From contig JAFZIY010000008.1 of NCBI GenBank assembly GCA_017554105.1, positions 1 through 64,000 of the forward strand: a stretch of 64,000 bases of DNA, in the 5' to 3' direction. The stretch comes from Prevotella sp. (GTDB lineage Bacteria; Bacteroidota; Bacteroidia; Bacteroidales; Bacteroidaceae). Under the pieces are notes generated by a model. It worked only from the letters and a program-made list of their open reading frames with translations. It searched no databases and was not told the origin of the DNA. The position numbers were made by a program, and so were the translations under genes. Below, piece after piece: positions 52,514 to 60,534 of the stretch (positions are counted from its first letter, which is position 1; every line of letters starts with the position of its first letter).

Positions 52514-52948
52514 TTACTCGTTGATTGTCACCTCACCCGTGTCATGCACGTCATACATCGGACCGTTGAATGTCGGTTCGTTCATCACCACGCCGCCCTG
52601 TGCCGCACAGTCGGGCATGGGCATCACCTTGTCAATCATCGGCAGTTCCCTCGCCCGCAGTTCCTCGGGCATCGTCCAGTGCATGAACGTGCGCAGGAAA
52701 GCCCAGCGGTCGATGCTGTTCAGCCTGCTCACGAACGCTTTTATCTTCTCCAGCGAGAGGATGAAGCAATTCTTCAGAAACATGTTCTCCATCTCCGAAG
52801 CAGCCTTCATCGTCTCCGCCGTCTCACACCTCTGTCTCCAGTATTCGGCCTCCTTCCGTGCCTCCTCCAGTTGCTCGTTCAGAGCCGTAATCCTTTGCGC
52901 GCTCAGCATGTCCGCCAGCGCGCCAAACTCATCGGTATTAAGTTGCAT
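52514..52948 (-). CDS. Unknown protein with C-terminal FNGPM motif
   Basis: 144 residues. Helical, with a coiled coil at about 18-60 (ITALNEQLEEARKEAEYWRQRCETAE), a middle region with a Trp-rich FLRTFMHWTMPEELRARELP, and a C-terminal tail EPTFNGPMYDVHDTGEVTINE. The tail repeats the motif that opens the next gene, also at DNA level (52538-52577 against 52430-52469). The start at 52948 is fixed by a strong AGGAGGT at 52953-52959, four nt upstream, which is unusual in this genome. Confidence 0.65.
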   Translation of the reverse strand: MQLNTDEFGALADMLSAQRITALNEQLEEARKEAEYWRQRCETAETMKAASEMENMFLKNCFILSLEKIKAFVSRLNSIDRWAFLRTFMHWTMPEELRARELPMIDKVMPMPDCAAQGGVVMNEPTFNGPMYDVHDTGEVTINE

Positions 52949-52952
52949 TATT

Positions 52953-52959
52953 ACCTCCT
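52953..52959 (-). promoter_or_regulatory. Strong Shine-Dalgarno (AGGAGGT)
   Basis: A full AGGAGGT four nt before the ATG at 52948. Most genes in this window lack any such site, so it hints at foreign origin. Confidence 0.7.
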
Positions 52960-53035
52960 CTTTTCTAAAAATCTTTAAACAGTTACTTTATTTGCAGTCT
53001 TCCCCGCCACTCACATTTGACGGGATATATCTCGG

Positions 53036-53067
53036 CTAAGGTACAAAAAATCCACCCATCCGCCAAA
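53036..53067 (-). promoter_or_regulatory. Likely promoter of the FNGPM gene pair
   Basis: Minus-strand TTTG (53064-53067), 20-nt spacer, TACCTTAG (53036-53043), one mismatch. Confidence 0.5.
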
Positions 53068-53142
53068 AGAATGAGTGGAGAAAATCAGTATTTAAGACAT
53101 TTTAAACTTCGGCACATTTTGCCCTTTTTGTGCAACCTCACC

Positions 53143-53194
53143 CCTCTATCCGTTCACACACAATCCGTTGCCGAAAATCGCTCGTGCGAAGGTT
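53143..53194. repeat. 52-bp direct repeat, left copy (flanks higBA)
   Basis: Begins CCTCTATCCGTTCACACACA and ends TCGTGCGAAGGTT. It matches 53972-54023 with two substitutions and encloses the toxin-antitoxin genes. A C/G-rich palindrome follows at 53205-53244. Confidence 0.88.
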
Positions 53195-53204
53195 GAAAGA
53201 GAAG

Positions 53205-53244
53205 AATGATTCCTCCCCCTTGGGGAGGCCGGGAGGGGGTCCTT
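53205..53244. repeat. C/G-rich dispersed palindrome
   Basis: TCCTCCCCCTTGGGGAGG followed by CCGGGAGGGGG; same family as 40002 and 60446, located just after the higA stop. Confidence 0.7.
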
Positions 53245-53249
53245 CCCCG

Positions 53250-53561
53250 TCAGAAAACTGCTGCAATCTTCTTGATTTCCTTCAGCATTTCAAACAATGA
53301 GGAATCCTTGCGTGCCGTCTGCATGTTGTACTTTGTCTGCAGGTACATCAGCGAGTCGGCAGGCACGTCGAGGGCAGCCTCGAACATCAGCGCCGTCTTC
53401 GCCGTCAGCGGACGACGACCGTTTAGAATCTCGTTTACCACCGAATATGCCAGTCCCATGTTGTCAGCCAACTTCCTCTGGCTGATACCACGCTCCTCTA
53501 TCTCATCCTTCAGCACCTCGCCCGGATGAGTGGCATATGCTCCATAACCTAAGTTTCCCAT
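53250..53561 (-). CDS. higA: HigA-type antitoxin
   Basis: 103 residues. The opening THPGEVLKDEIEERGISQRKLADNMGL is the HigA/VapI-type helix-turn-helix, completed by VNEILNGRRPLTAKTALMFEAALDV. It neutralises HigB and is expected to repress the operon by binding the palindrome at 53918-53936. It follows higB by 5 nt, the usual toxin-first order. Confidence 0.93.
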   Translation of the reverse strand: MGNLGYGAYATHPGEVLKDEIEERGISQRKLADNMGLAYSVVNEILNGRRPLTAKTALMFEAALDVPADSLMYLQTKYNMQTARKDSSLFEMLKEIKKIAAVF

Positions 53562-53566
53562 ACGTT

Positions 53567-53875
53567 CTATTTATAATGATTCGACAATTCAATAATGTTG
53601 CAAATGGTGATTCCCTCTGTCTCGTTCGATTTGAACTCGACACGATACTGGTCGTTCACGCGTACCGACTCCAACCCCTTCTTGTTGCCCAACAACTTTT
53701 CATAGTGCAGGGCACGATAGCGGTACAAGTCCGTCACTTTGTCAACAGAGTCAAGGATGTTTATCACGCGCACGTACCGACGTACAACATCAGGCTGGTA
53801 GCGATGTTTTTTATCTCTTGCCACACCGTCGTAGAACAGTTCGCGCAGATAATCCTTTTCAAAATTAATCTCCAT
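53567..53875 (-). CDS. higB: HigB-type toxin (RelE superfamily mRNA interferase)
   Basis: 102 residues, RelE/ParE fold. The typical core is VDKVTDLYRYRALHYEKLLGNKKGLESVRVNDQYRVEFKSNE, with the conserved basic RVNDQYRVEF strand near residue 76 and an NIIELSNHYK end. It is expected to cleave mRNA at the ribosome when the antitoxin is degraded. First gene of the operon, with a palindrome over its promoter. Confidence 0.92.
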   Translation of the reverse strand: MEINFEKDYLRELFYDGVARDKKHRYQPDVVRRYVRVINILDSVDKVTDLYRYRALHYEKLLGNKKGLESVRVNDQYRVEFKSNETEGITICNIIELSNHYK

Positions 53876-53894
53876 ATTACTGCAACTTTGCCTG

Positions 53895-53925
53895 CAAAGA
53901 TATGAAACATTCTTGATATTCGCAA
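53895..53925 (-). promoter_or_regulatory. Promoter of higBA
   Basis: Minus-strand TTGC (53922-53925), 19-nt spacer, TATCTTTG (53895-53902), 20 nt before the ATG at 53875. Confidence 0.82.
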
Positions 53926-53936
53926 ATTTTGCGAAT
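53918..53936. promoter_or_regulatory. higBA operator palindrome
   Basis: ATTCGCAAA T TTTGCGAAT: a perfect 9-bp inverted repeat around one base, covering the -33 box. Its place and symmetry fit autorepression by HigA. Confidence 0.82.
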
Positions 53937-53971
53937 TATTTTTTTGTATAAATAAAAAAAACACCCATCCG

Positions 53972-54023
53972 CCTCTATTCGTTCACACACAATCCGTTGC
54001 CGAAAATCGCTCGTGCGAAAGTT
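53972..54023. repeat. 52-bp direct repeat, right copy (flanks higBA)
   Basis: CCTCTATTCGTTCACACACA ... TCGTGCGAAAGTT, 50 of 52 identical with 53143-53194. CACCCATCCGCC also precedes both FNGPM and higBA blocks (53053 and 53962). Confidence 0.88.
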
Positions 54024-54041
54024 TATATCTCATTCATCAAA

Positions 54042-54614
54042 TCAGCCAGGATACTCCCCCTCACCAAGCGATTTTTTGTATATCCTAATCATATTTCGAG
54101 CATTATTGGCATAAAACTCAAGTATCTCGATATCCTCTGAATGGTCGCCCTCCTCCTGTTTCAGTTGGGCTATCCTCGCCTCATAATCAGCCAATTTACC
54201 CTCATATTCTATCACTCTTTGCCGATGCAGTTCATCTTTCTCCTCGATTATTCTATTCATATTATCGAAGTATTCCTGACGCTCAGCCTCTGTCATACCA
54301 TCATACTCCCCGAGCATTATCATCTCTTCCAATTCCTCCTCTTCCCGTTCTTCCTCTTCTAGCCTCCGTTCTTCCTCTTCCCATTCCTCCTCTTCTAGCA
54401 TCCATTCCTCCTCTTCCCGTTCTTCCTCTTCTAGCCTCCGTTCTTCCTCTTCCCATTCCTCCTCTGCTAGTCTCCGTTCCTCTGCCCGTATTCTCCTTTC
54501 CCTCTCAGCCAACATGGCCTTATTTTGCATATACTCGTTTCGCAAATCCCTCTGGTAAGAGCGAATTGCTTTCTTGGTTATGAGTAACCCCACTAAACTT
54601 TCCCAAAAACCCAT
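54042..54614 (-). CDS. Glu-rich coiled-coil protein with internal 24-residue repeats
   Basis: 190 residues, function unknown. The N-terminus (MGFWESLVGLLITKKAIRSYQRDL) may contact a membrane; then comes a long charged helix. Residues about 48-100 consist of two nearly perfect 24-residue repeats (E-rich, with WMLEEEEWEEEERRLEEEE as the core), encoded by two 72-bp DNA repeats. A second helical part with IIEEKDELHRQRVIEYEGKLADYEARI follows. AGGAGGT at 54619-54625 fixes the ATG at 54614 over a GTG at 54620. Confidence 0.65.
   Translation of the reverse strand: MGFWESLVGLLITKKAIRSYQRDLRNEYMQNKAMLAERERRIRAEERRLAEEEWEEEERRLEEEEREEEEWMLEEEEWEEEERRLEEEEREEEELEEMIMLGEYDGMTEAERQEYFDNMNRIIEEKDELHRQRVIEYEGKLADYEARIAQLKQEEGDHSEDIEILEFYANNARNMIRIYKKSLGEGEYPG
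54332..54475. repeat. Two 72-bp coding tandem repeats
   Basis: 54332-54403 and 54404-54475 differ at only a few positions. Each is itself a doubled 36-bp unit. Copy number could change by slippage without breaking the frame. Confidence 0.85.
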
Positions 54615-54618
54615 AGGC

Positions 54619-54625
54619 ACCTCCT
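54619..54625 (-). promoter_or_regulatory. Strong Shine-Dalgarno (AGGAGGT)
   Basis: Five nt spacing to the ATG at 54614; decides the start of the coiled-coil protein. Confidence 0.7.
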
Positions 54626-54775
54626 TGTTATTTCTTCAGATTATGTTTCTATACCATATAATAATATATCAAGCGAGCGATATAAAACGCAAGCATTTTA
54701 ATATAGCCACGCGTCACCTTGTTGATTGCGACCTCTGTCAAGTAGCCTTGTGCACATCAATAGTTTAATTAGTTA

Positions 54776-55393
54776 TCATTGAAGCTCCAAGAAAGTAATA
54801 ATCTCTGATGGGAGTTTCTTGGCTGCCATTTTACTATTTGAGTCAAGGCTATTAAAGTAATTAATCAATTTTCTTTTGTCAGATATGGGAATATTATTAA
54901 TTCCATTACTATTGATGTAATTGAGAAGCATTCTTAATCCGAAAGACCCAACGAATGAAGAAAATGCTTTTTTAGATGGTAAAATCTTAATAGAAATACC
55001 ATTTGTAAGATTTACTGTCTTTATCCTTTGATTGTTATAACATACAATGTTTAGAGGTATTGTATTCTTTATGCCCATAAGATATTGAGCATATTCACTT
55101 ATCGGACAAATCTCATAACCTTCTTTATGGGCAATTGCTTTTAGTATGGTAATGACAGGTGGGTAAATTGGCTTGTTGCCATCATATTTGGGATAACAAT
55201 AGACTCCACGACTGACCCTAATTAAAATACCCCTTTTGCAAAGATGTACCAAGATTGACCTGATATGAGTATAGGATAATCTTTCTATATTCATGAAATC
55301 TTTAATTGTTAGGATGGTCCCCCTCTTATTAGTCTTTAAATACTCCATGACTCTATATAATACAGAGTCAACAATATCATTATTTGTATTCAT
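54776..55393 (-). CDS. DUF6088 / AbiEi-like winged-helix protein
   Basis: 205 residues. The N-terminal winged helix (about 1-68: VLYRVMEYLKTNKRGTILTIKDF ... RSILVHLCKRGILIRVSRGVYCYP) is followed by the conserved Bacteroidales DUF6088 body (ILKAIAHKEGYEICPISEYAQYLMGI). The family is related to AbiEi antitoxins/regulators, but no AbiEii toxin is adjacent. It is the last gene of the AT-rich restriction-type operon, 19 nt after the Z1 gene, so a control role in that system is likely but inferred. Confidence 0.75.
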   Translation of the reverse strand: MNTNNDIVDSVLYRVMEYLKTNKRGTILTIKDFMNIERLSYTHIRSILVHLCKRGILIRVSRGVYCYPKYDGNKPIYPPVITILKAIAHKEGYEICPISEYAQYLMGIKNTIPLNIVCYNNQRIKTVNLTNGISIKILPSKKAFSSFVGSFGLRMLLNYINSNGINNIPISDKRKLINYFNSLDSNSKMAAKKLPSEIITFLELQ

Positions 55394-55412
55394 AATATAT
55401 ATTACTAGCTAA

Positions 55413-57307
55413 TTAATCAACATTATAAAAACAACAATCATCCGGGAATTTTATATTTGGGATCCATAGTGGATGTCCATCCCAACCCTTATCTTTGCTA
55501 CCTATTACACGATACATAGTTAAAACGACTTCCTTTTTGAATGAATCACCTAACACTCTATCATTTGGAGATAACAATGTACCTGTACCTTTGGCAACAT
55601 CACGATCTATCCTTACAATTAACTTGCATTTTAATTGTGGCTTTTTCATCTTCAATCCTTGTATGCAAGCAATATACTTATTAGTATTGAAATCCTCTAA
55701 TGTTTCACTTTTTACAAGATTAAGAAGCCTAATAATAAGCTCTGGTTCAACATCTATATTTTTTTCAGATGCATATTGTTCAATTATTTCATTAATTGTT
55801 TCAACATTTATACTTAGTGGTGTTTCGGCGAATAAATTTACGCCACCGTGTATTAAGTTTAGGTATTTGTTGTCCACTACATTCTTTCGAGTAGGTCTTA
55901 TATTGCTTGGGAAAATAAGCTGAATGTTTTCCAAATTCTCTTCCACTTGCTTAATTAACATTTCATTTGAAGCATTAAGGTCAGAAAACAATTTGTACAA
56001 ACCTTGGGGGATAAACATACGCACAATTTGCTTTTCTCTATCATATCCAAATATGCGAGAATGTTGCCAAAATGTGTCTGCTTGTGGTGTCTTTGATGTC
56101 CTACAATAATACACCGTTTGCAGATTAGGAAATGTAATTCCTCTGCCTAAAGTGTTACCACCAACTACGATATTAAACCCTTTTGACAAATCTAAAGCAT
56201 CGGGATTATTAGGGTCTCTACAAACAAAACTTTTAGAATTTAGAGGAATGACCATAACCTCTTTATTATCAAGAATTTCAATTACAGATTCTTTAATGTC
56301 TTCATAATCCTCTAAATCTGGTTTTGTTTGTTGTAAATCTTTCCATTCTTCACAAAGTTTTTTATCAAAGATTTTTTCTTCAGTTGACCTTTGCAATAAA
56401 TCGAGATGATCTTGAACTGTCGCAACAAATAAATTATGTACACTAATACTAATGCTTGGATGTATCATAAAGTTGCAATTGTTCTGACCATTGATTTTCT
56501 TATGGGCGCAGTTTATCAAAAAGGAAAAAATACTTTTACTAAGCCCAATTGGGCAAATCTTATCACCACCTTGTTTTATAGAGTCAAGTTCATAATCGGG
56601 GGTGAAAATTGTGTTTAGTGACTTTGTTCTAGGATAAAAATAATTACCTCCCAAATAATTAGCTCCTGGCTTAAAGTAATATACAAATTGAGGTCGCCAT
56701 CCTGACAATGATGTCTGTAGAATAATGGCTTGAGGAGTTGCGGTTACTTCAACATATATTGTACTAGCAGCAGACGATTTAATTTCTGACAATCTCTTAT
56801 TAATTGTACTAACCCTGTATCTATTAATTAAAGTATTAAGGCTTGCTGCATCGGCTTCATCATCAAATATAACAAGGAATAGTCCCTTGCAGACATTTGT
56901 ACTTAGTAAATGGTTTTTCCACCTTGACAATACACGAGAATTCTTTTTAAAACTACTACAGTAGGTTTTATAAGGGATGCTGGTGTTAATAAAGAATCCT
57001 CTTTCTCATTTAACACATTAAAACCAGATAACGATTCCTTAACCCTATTATATGTTTGCCTATGGAGATCAACATTGTCAGTAGTTAGTAGCAAGAAAAC
57101 CTTGTAACCATCATCAGCCATTGCAGAAATTATGCCTAGCATTTGGGCGGTTTTACCACTTTGAACATTTCCGAGCAACAAAGCATTAAGTTGCTTGGTA
57201 ATATTAAAGTTTTCATTTATTCTTTGAATAAACGACGCAGATGTTACAGTTATAGTTTGCACTAATTCTGCATTATCAATTTTAGATATATAATCGTTAA
57301 GAAACAT
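55413..57307 (-). pseudogene. Z1-domain P-loop ATPase, split by a frameshift
   Basis: Two overlapping frames make one gene. 57307-56903 encodes the N-terminal part with Walker A GNVQSGKTAQML (about 46-57) and ends prematurely. The rest (Walker B-like VIFDDEADAASLN, then the Z1 region with GGNTLGRGITFPNLQTVYYCR) is read from a different frame down to 55413. The switch lies at a 5-A run on the coding strand (56944-56948): adding one A restores LKKNSRVLSRWKNHL. A full protein would have about 630 residues. Z1 proteins occur with methyltransferases in restriction-like systems. True inactivation, slippage or a sequencing error are all possible. Confidence 0.88.
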
Positions 57308-57311
57308 AATA

Positions 57312-58349
57312 CTATACTAAAGATAAGATGAATTTTCCAGTTGTTGTCTTTTCTAATCTTAAATATTTCTTGCCAAATCTTCTCAAAGTCTCCTCGGTAA
57401 CAGGTGTGCCAATCTCCAAAGCCCCACAATTTTCCATTTGGCCTTTTATCCATCGCCCTAATATTTTCAAGTCTTTTTCAGACCTGAAGTTTTTAGAGTA
57501 GTCCCCCTGTCTTGAACATTCAAATTCATATCCATCTGAGGTAATAACTGTAAATGCACCTTGTTCTTTATCAGGAATCAAATCTACACCAGGTAAATTT
57601 ATCCCTAATATAATTTCAACTTCATACCATCCTCTTGGACTGTATTTTCCTTTTATTTTTCCTTTCCCAAAATATGTATTAAGGTTACTTTTAGCTTCTG
57701 TTTTTAATGGGATATCAACATGGTCTCCTGTAGTAGTTTTTAGTTCTTCTTGTAATTGGCTATTAGTAAGTTTCTTTACATATGAATAATCTTTGAGTAA
57801 TTCAGCGTCTATTTCTTTGAACTTTTCTATTTGGGGAAGATCGCTAAAATTTGTTCCAAGTGCATTAGTGATTCTTTGTATGTAAGTGTTTATTTGACAC
57901 CCCTCATCATTTTGAAACAAAACGTCTGTTTCGATAAGGTTTTGTGATGTACCTACGAAACTGCCAAGATTTGATGAGCCTACAAATGATGCTAGGCACG
58001 CACTTCCTTGCATAAATGAATACATCTTGCCGTGATATAATGCTTGGGAAGATAACAAAACTTTGCCAACATTATATCTAGTTAAATAGCCATCTAATTC
58101 CTTAATTGCATTATATTGAGGTCTTGTAAAACCATCTAAATAATTCATGCCTATGAATAAGGAAAGTTTTAGCCCTCCTTCGCGGAACTCAACTATTTGT
58201 TTTAGGGCAGCAATTGAGTCATTTGTTATGAAACCTGTTGCAATATTAAAGTCAGTTGCATTATCAACCAACCTGTTATACATACTTGAAATACTCCTTG
58301 TATGTACTTGCTGTTGTATGATTGGATTTGCGGGCAATAATAATTCCAT
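57312..58349 (-). CDS. Phospholipase D-type restriction endonuclease (NgoFVII family-like)
   Basis: 345 residues. The PLD half-motif is clear: ALYHGKMYSF (HxK) followed by GSACLASFVGSSNLGSF (the GSxN part), at about residues 100-125. Such enzymes (BfiI, NgoFVII) cut DNA without metal, with the single motif forming a dimeric active site. The C-terminal half (GKGKIKGKYSPRGWYEVEIILG) would recognise DNA. It starts 7 nt after the methyltransferase stop and ends 4 nt before the Z1 gene. Target sequence unknown. Confidence 0.82.
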   Translation of the reverse strand: MELLLPANPIIQQQVHTRSISSMYNRLVDNATDFNIATGFITNDSIAALKQIVEFREGGLKLSLFIGMNYLDGFTRPQYNAIKELDGYLTRYNVGKVLLSSQALYHGKMYSFMQGSACLASFVGSSNLGSFVGTSQNLIETDVLFQNDEGCQINTYIQRITNALGTNFSDLPQIEKFKEIDAELLKDYSYVKKLTNSQLQEELKTTTGDHVDIPLKTEAKSNLNTYFGKGKIKGKYSPRGWYEVEIILGINLPGVDLIPDKEQGAFTVITSDGYEFECSRQGDYSKNFRSEKDLKILGRWIKGQMENCGALEIGTPVTEETLRRFGKKYLRLEKTTTGKFILSLV

Positions 58350-58356
58350 ATTACAT

Positions 58357-59448
58357 CTATTTGGTAATTAATTTATATCTATCCTCAAATGAAAGTTTTA
58401 TTAAATGCTCTCTTTGTTTGGCTAAATCAACTATTTCATATTCCCCGAAGAATAAAGGTTTTAATGCGTTTGCAAGAGCATGTACACCAACAGGAGGCAC
58501 TGCATTTCCTATCTGTCTTCTAACTTCCGTAGTGTTTCCATAGAATACAAAATCATCCGGAAATGCTTGAATCCTAGCTCTTTCTCTATTAGTTAATGGT
58601 CTATTTTCTGGGTAATGATATCCCCATGTGCCGCCTCCACCAGCAGCAATTATCGTCTTTGATGGCTCTCCTCGGTGTATTCTTCTATAAACGTGACTAA
58701 TCATCCCCTTGACATAGTATGGACTATCCTTGGGTATGCATGTAAAATTTCCTCCTTCTGGGATAAGGCTAATTATTTTTTTTGTCCTTTCCTTTACTCT
58801 TAAAAGTTCATTGTTGTAAGGTACATCCTCTACACCTTTGAAAGCTTCTCCAACTGTTACATATGGCAATAACCCTTCACCAACTCCATGTGTTGGCTTG
58901 GGATGTTCAAAATGAAAACCAGTATCAACCCTTATACCAACTATTAAGACTCGCTCTCTAAATTCAGGAACTCCATAATCTGCAAAATCGTAAAGATGTG
59001 GAATAACGACATAGCCAGGCTCTATGTTTTGGAAATCCTCAATAATTTGTTTAATTGCTTTTCTCTTGTTCGCAGTCAGAATTCCTTTTACATTTTCTGC
59101 AACAAACGCCTTGGGTTTTTTGGCATCTACAAACCTGAGGAAACTCTTATATAGATTTCCACGTTCTCCGTTAAGTCCAGGTTGTTTCCAAATTATAGAA
59201 AAGTCTTGACAAGGAAAACCACCAAGAATTAAATCACAATCAGGTACAGAGGAATCTGTATAGGGATCTATTTTTTCGATATCACCTTCAACAATAATAT
59301 CACCAAAATGATGCCTAAAAGTCTCACAAGCTTCGTGTTTGAAGTCATTTGCCCACAGTGTTTTGTAATTGCCCACCTGTTCAAAACCAAGATCTAAGCC
59401 ACCGCATCCAGAAAATAAAGATACAATTCTAATATTTTTTTCTTCCAT
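58357..59448 (-). CDS. DNA (cytosine-5-)-methyltransferase
   Basis: 363 residues. Motif I is IVSLFSGCGGLDLGFE; motif IV carries the catalytic Cys in GGFPCQDFSI; motif VI is VAENVKGI; motif VIII-like is YGVPEFRERVLIVG; IX/X are RIQAFPDDFVFYG and RRQIGNAVPP. The variable recognition region lies at about 215-290. It should protect host DNA from the PLD-type nuclease encoded next. The ATG at 59448 fits the domain start; 59481 would add 11 residues. First gene of a four-gene AT-rich operon with a consensus promoter. Confidence 0.95.
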   Translation of the reverse strand: MEEKNIRIVSLFSGCGGLDLGFEQVGNYKTLWANDFKHEACETFRHHFGDIIVEGDIEKIDPYTDSSVPDCDLILGGFPCQDFSIIWKQPGLNGERGNLYKSFLRFVDAKKPKAFVAENVKGILTANKRKAIKQIIEDFQNIEPGYVVIPHLYDFADYGVPEFRERVLIVGIRVDTGFHFEHPKPTHGVGEGLLPYVTVGEAFKGVEDVPYNNELLRVKERTKKIISLIPEGGNFTCIPKDSPYYVKGMISHVYRRIHRGEPSKTIIAAGGGGTWGYHYPENRPLTNRERARIQAFPDDFVFYGNTTEVRRQIGNAVPPVGVHALANALKPLFFGEYEIVDLAKQREHLIKLSFEDRYKLITK

Positions 59449-59499
59449 ATATTGAATATCAGTTTCGCAATAATTAATCATAAGTTTGCAACTTAGCCG

Positions 59500-59530
59500 C
59501 AAATATACAAAAAGCAGAGCGTAAAACAAA
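59500..59530 (-). promoter_or_regulatory. Promoter of the restriction-type operon
   Basis: Minus-strand TTTG (59527-59530), 19-nt spacer, TATATTTG (59500-59507): full consensus. Confidence 0.88.
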
Positions 59531-59561
59531 ATAATAGGGAGGAAATATTAAAAATTAGGAG

Positions 59562-59601
59562 TTCTTTCTCCGATTTGTTATGAAAGCGGCAAAGCCGAGC
59601 G
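59562..59601. repeat. 40-bp inverted repeat, left copy (flanks HU-like gene)
   Basis: TTCTTTCTCCGATTTGTTAT followed by GAAAGCGGCAAAGCCGAGCG. It matches the reverse complement of 60535-60574 at 36 of 40 bases. The following stretch to 59750 is G/C-rich with small stems such as GCTCGAA/TTCGAGC; no gene is seen. Confidence 0.85.
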
Positions 59602-59795
59602 ACGAGTTAGGAATTCTTTCAGTCGCTTCGCTTTCTCCAGACTCGCTTTGCTCGAAGGAGCGAACAAGTTCGAGCGGTGAAAGCGCCGCAAGCGTCGAGC
59701 GAGGAGTTTTGATGGGTCGCCGGAGGCGATTACCAATGACGAATTATGAAGGAAAAAAATAATTAAAGAATTACTTGAAAATAATGCCTTAAATA

Positions 59796-59827
59796 TTTGG
59801 AAATAAGGAAATAATTTAGTATCTTTG
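59796..59827 (+). promoter_or_regulatory. Promoter of the HU-like gene
   Basis: TTTG (59796-59799), 20-nt spacer, TATCTTTG (59820-59827). The leader of about 170 nt is a low-complexity A/T/C stretch with repeated ATTAAAACATTCAAA and CTAATTTACTAA. Confidence 0.75.
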
Positions 59828-60004
59828 TATCGGTAATAGCGGACGAGTAGACAAGTTAAATGTCAAAGCGCGCGGACAAATGACAAGTCAGCAACATTAA
59901 AACATTCAAAAATTAAAACATTCAAACAACCAATCTCAACCAACACAAAAACTATTTAATTTACTAAACCACTAATTTACTAATCTACTAAACAACTAAA
60001 AACT

Positions 60005-60442
60005 ATGGCAGTACTTTACAAACTTCAACAGGACAATCGCGAGAACTCTACCCACAGGGGTATGTGGTACGCTCGCGCAAAGATGCTCGACATCATCGAA
60101 CTCGACGAACTGGCTCAGCTCATCCAGGACAACACCACAGCAAAGAAGGCGGACGCTCAGGCGGTGCTCACCGAAATGGTGGAGCAGATGAGGTCGCTGC
60201 TGAAACGGTCGTATGCCGTGAGGATCCCCGGACTGGGTATCTTCAAGGTGAGCCTGAAGACCTCGCCGGCTCCCTCCGCAAAGGAGTTCTCGGCAGCCAA
60301 CAACGTGAAGGGCATGCGCCTGAACTTCCTCAATGAGTGGACCGTGGACAAGAACGGCAAGCGCACCATCACCATGCTGCAGGGCGTGACAGCGAAGGAG
60401 TTGCCGAAGAATGACGTAGGCACGGACCAACCGGAACCCTAA
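60005..60442 (+). CDS. HU-like DNA-binding protein (HU-HIG type)
   Basis: 145 residues. Bacteroidales HU-related domain: MAVLYKLQQDNRENSTHRGMWYARA, then the IHF/HU-like helical part LDELAQLIQDNTTAKKADAQAVLTEMVEQM and the beta arm SYAVRIPGLGIFKVSLKTSPA. Expected to bend or coat DNA. Such genes are commonly found singly and near mobile regions. It is enclosed by 40-bp inverted repeats (59562-59601, 60535-60574). Confidence 0.9.
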   Translation: MAVLYKLQQDNRENSTHRGMWYARAKMLDIIELDELAQLIQDNTTAKKADAQAVLTEMVEQMRSLLKRSYAVRIPGLGIFKVSLKTSPAPSAKEFSAANNVKGMRLNFLNEWTVDKNGKRTITMLQGVTAKELPKNDVGTDQPEP

Positions 60443-60445
60443 AGC

Positions 60446-60514
60446 CCCTCCCGACCTCCCCTGGGGGAGGAGAGGGAAACTCTCCCCCGACCCCTCCCCG
60501 AGGGGGAGGGGAGA
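60446..60514. repeat. C/G-rich palindromic repeat cluster
   Basis: Two adjoining palindromes, CCTCCCCTGGGGGAGG and CCCCTCCCCGAGGGGGAGGGG-like, right after the HU-like stop codon; may also act as a terminator. Confidence 0.75.
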
Positions 60515-60534
60515 GAATTCCTTAAGCTACTACG

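Noticed and set aside
56903-57307. A separate small ATPase gene
   Set aside because: It stops inside the P-loop domain and its continuation is found in the overlapping frame; a single-base frameshift explains it better.
59580-59762. A 60-codon open frame on the plus strand
   Set aside because: Made of the G/C-rich repeat region next to the left 40-bp inverted repeat; no coding signature.
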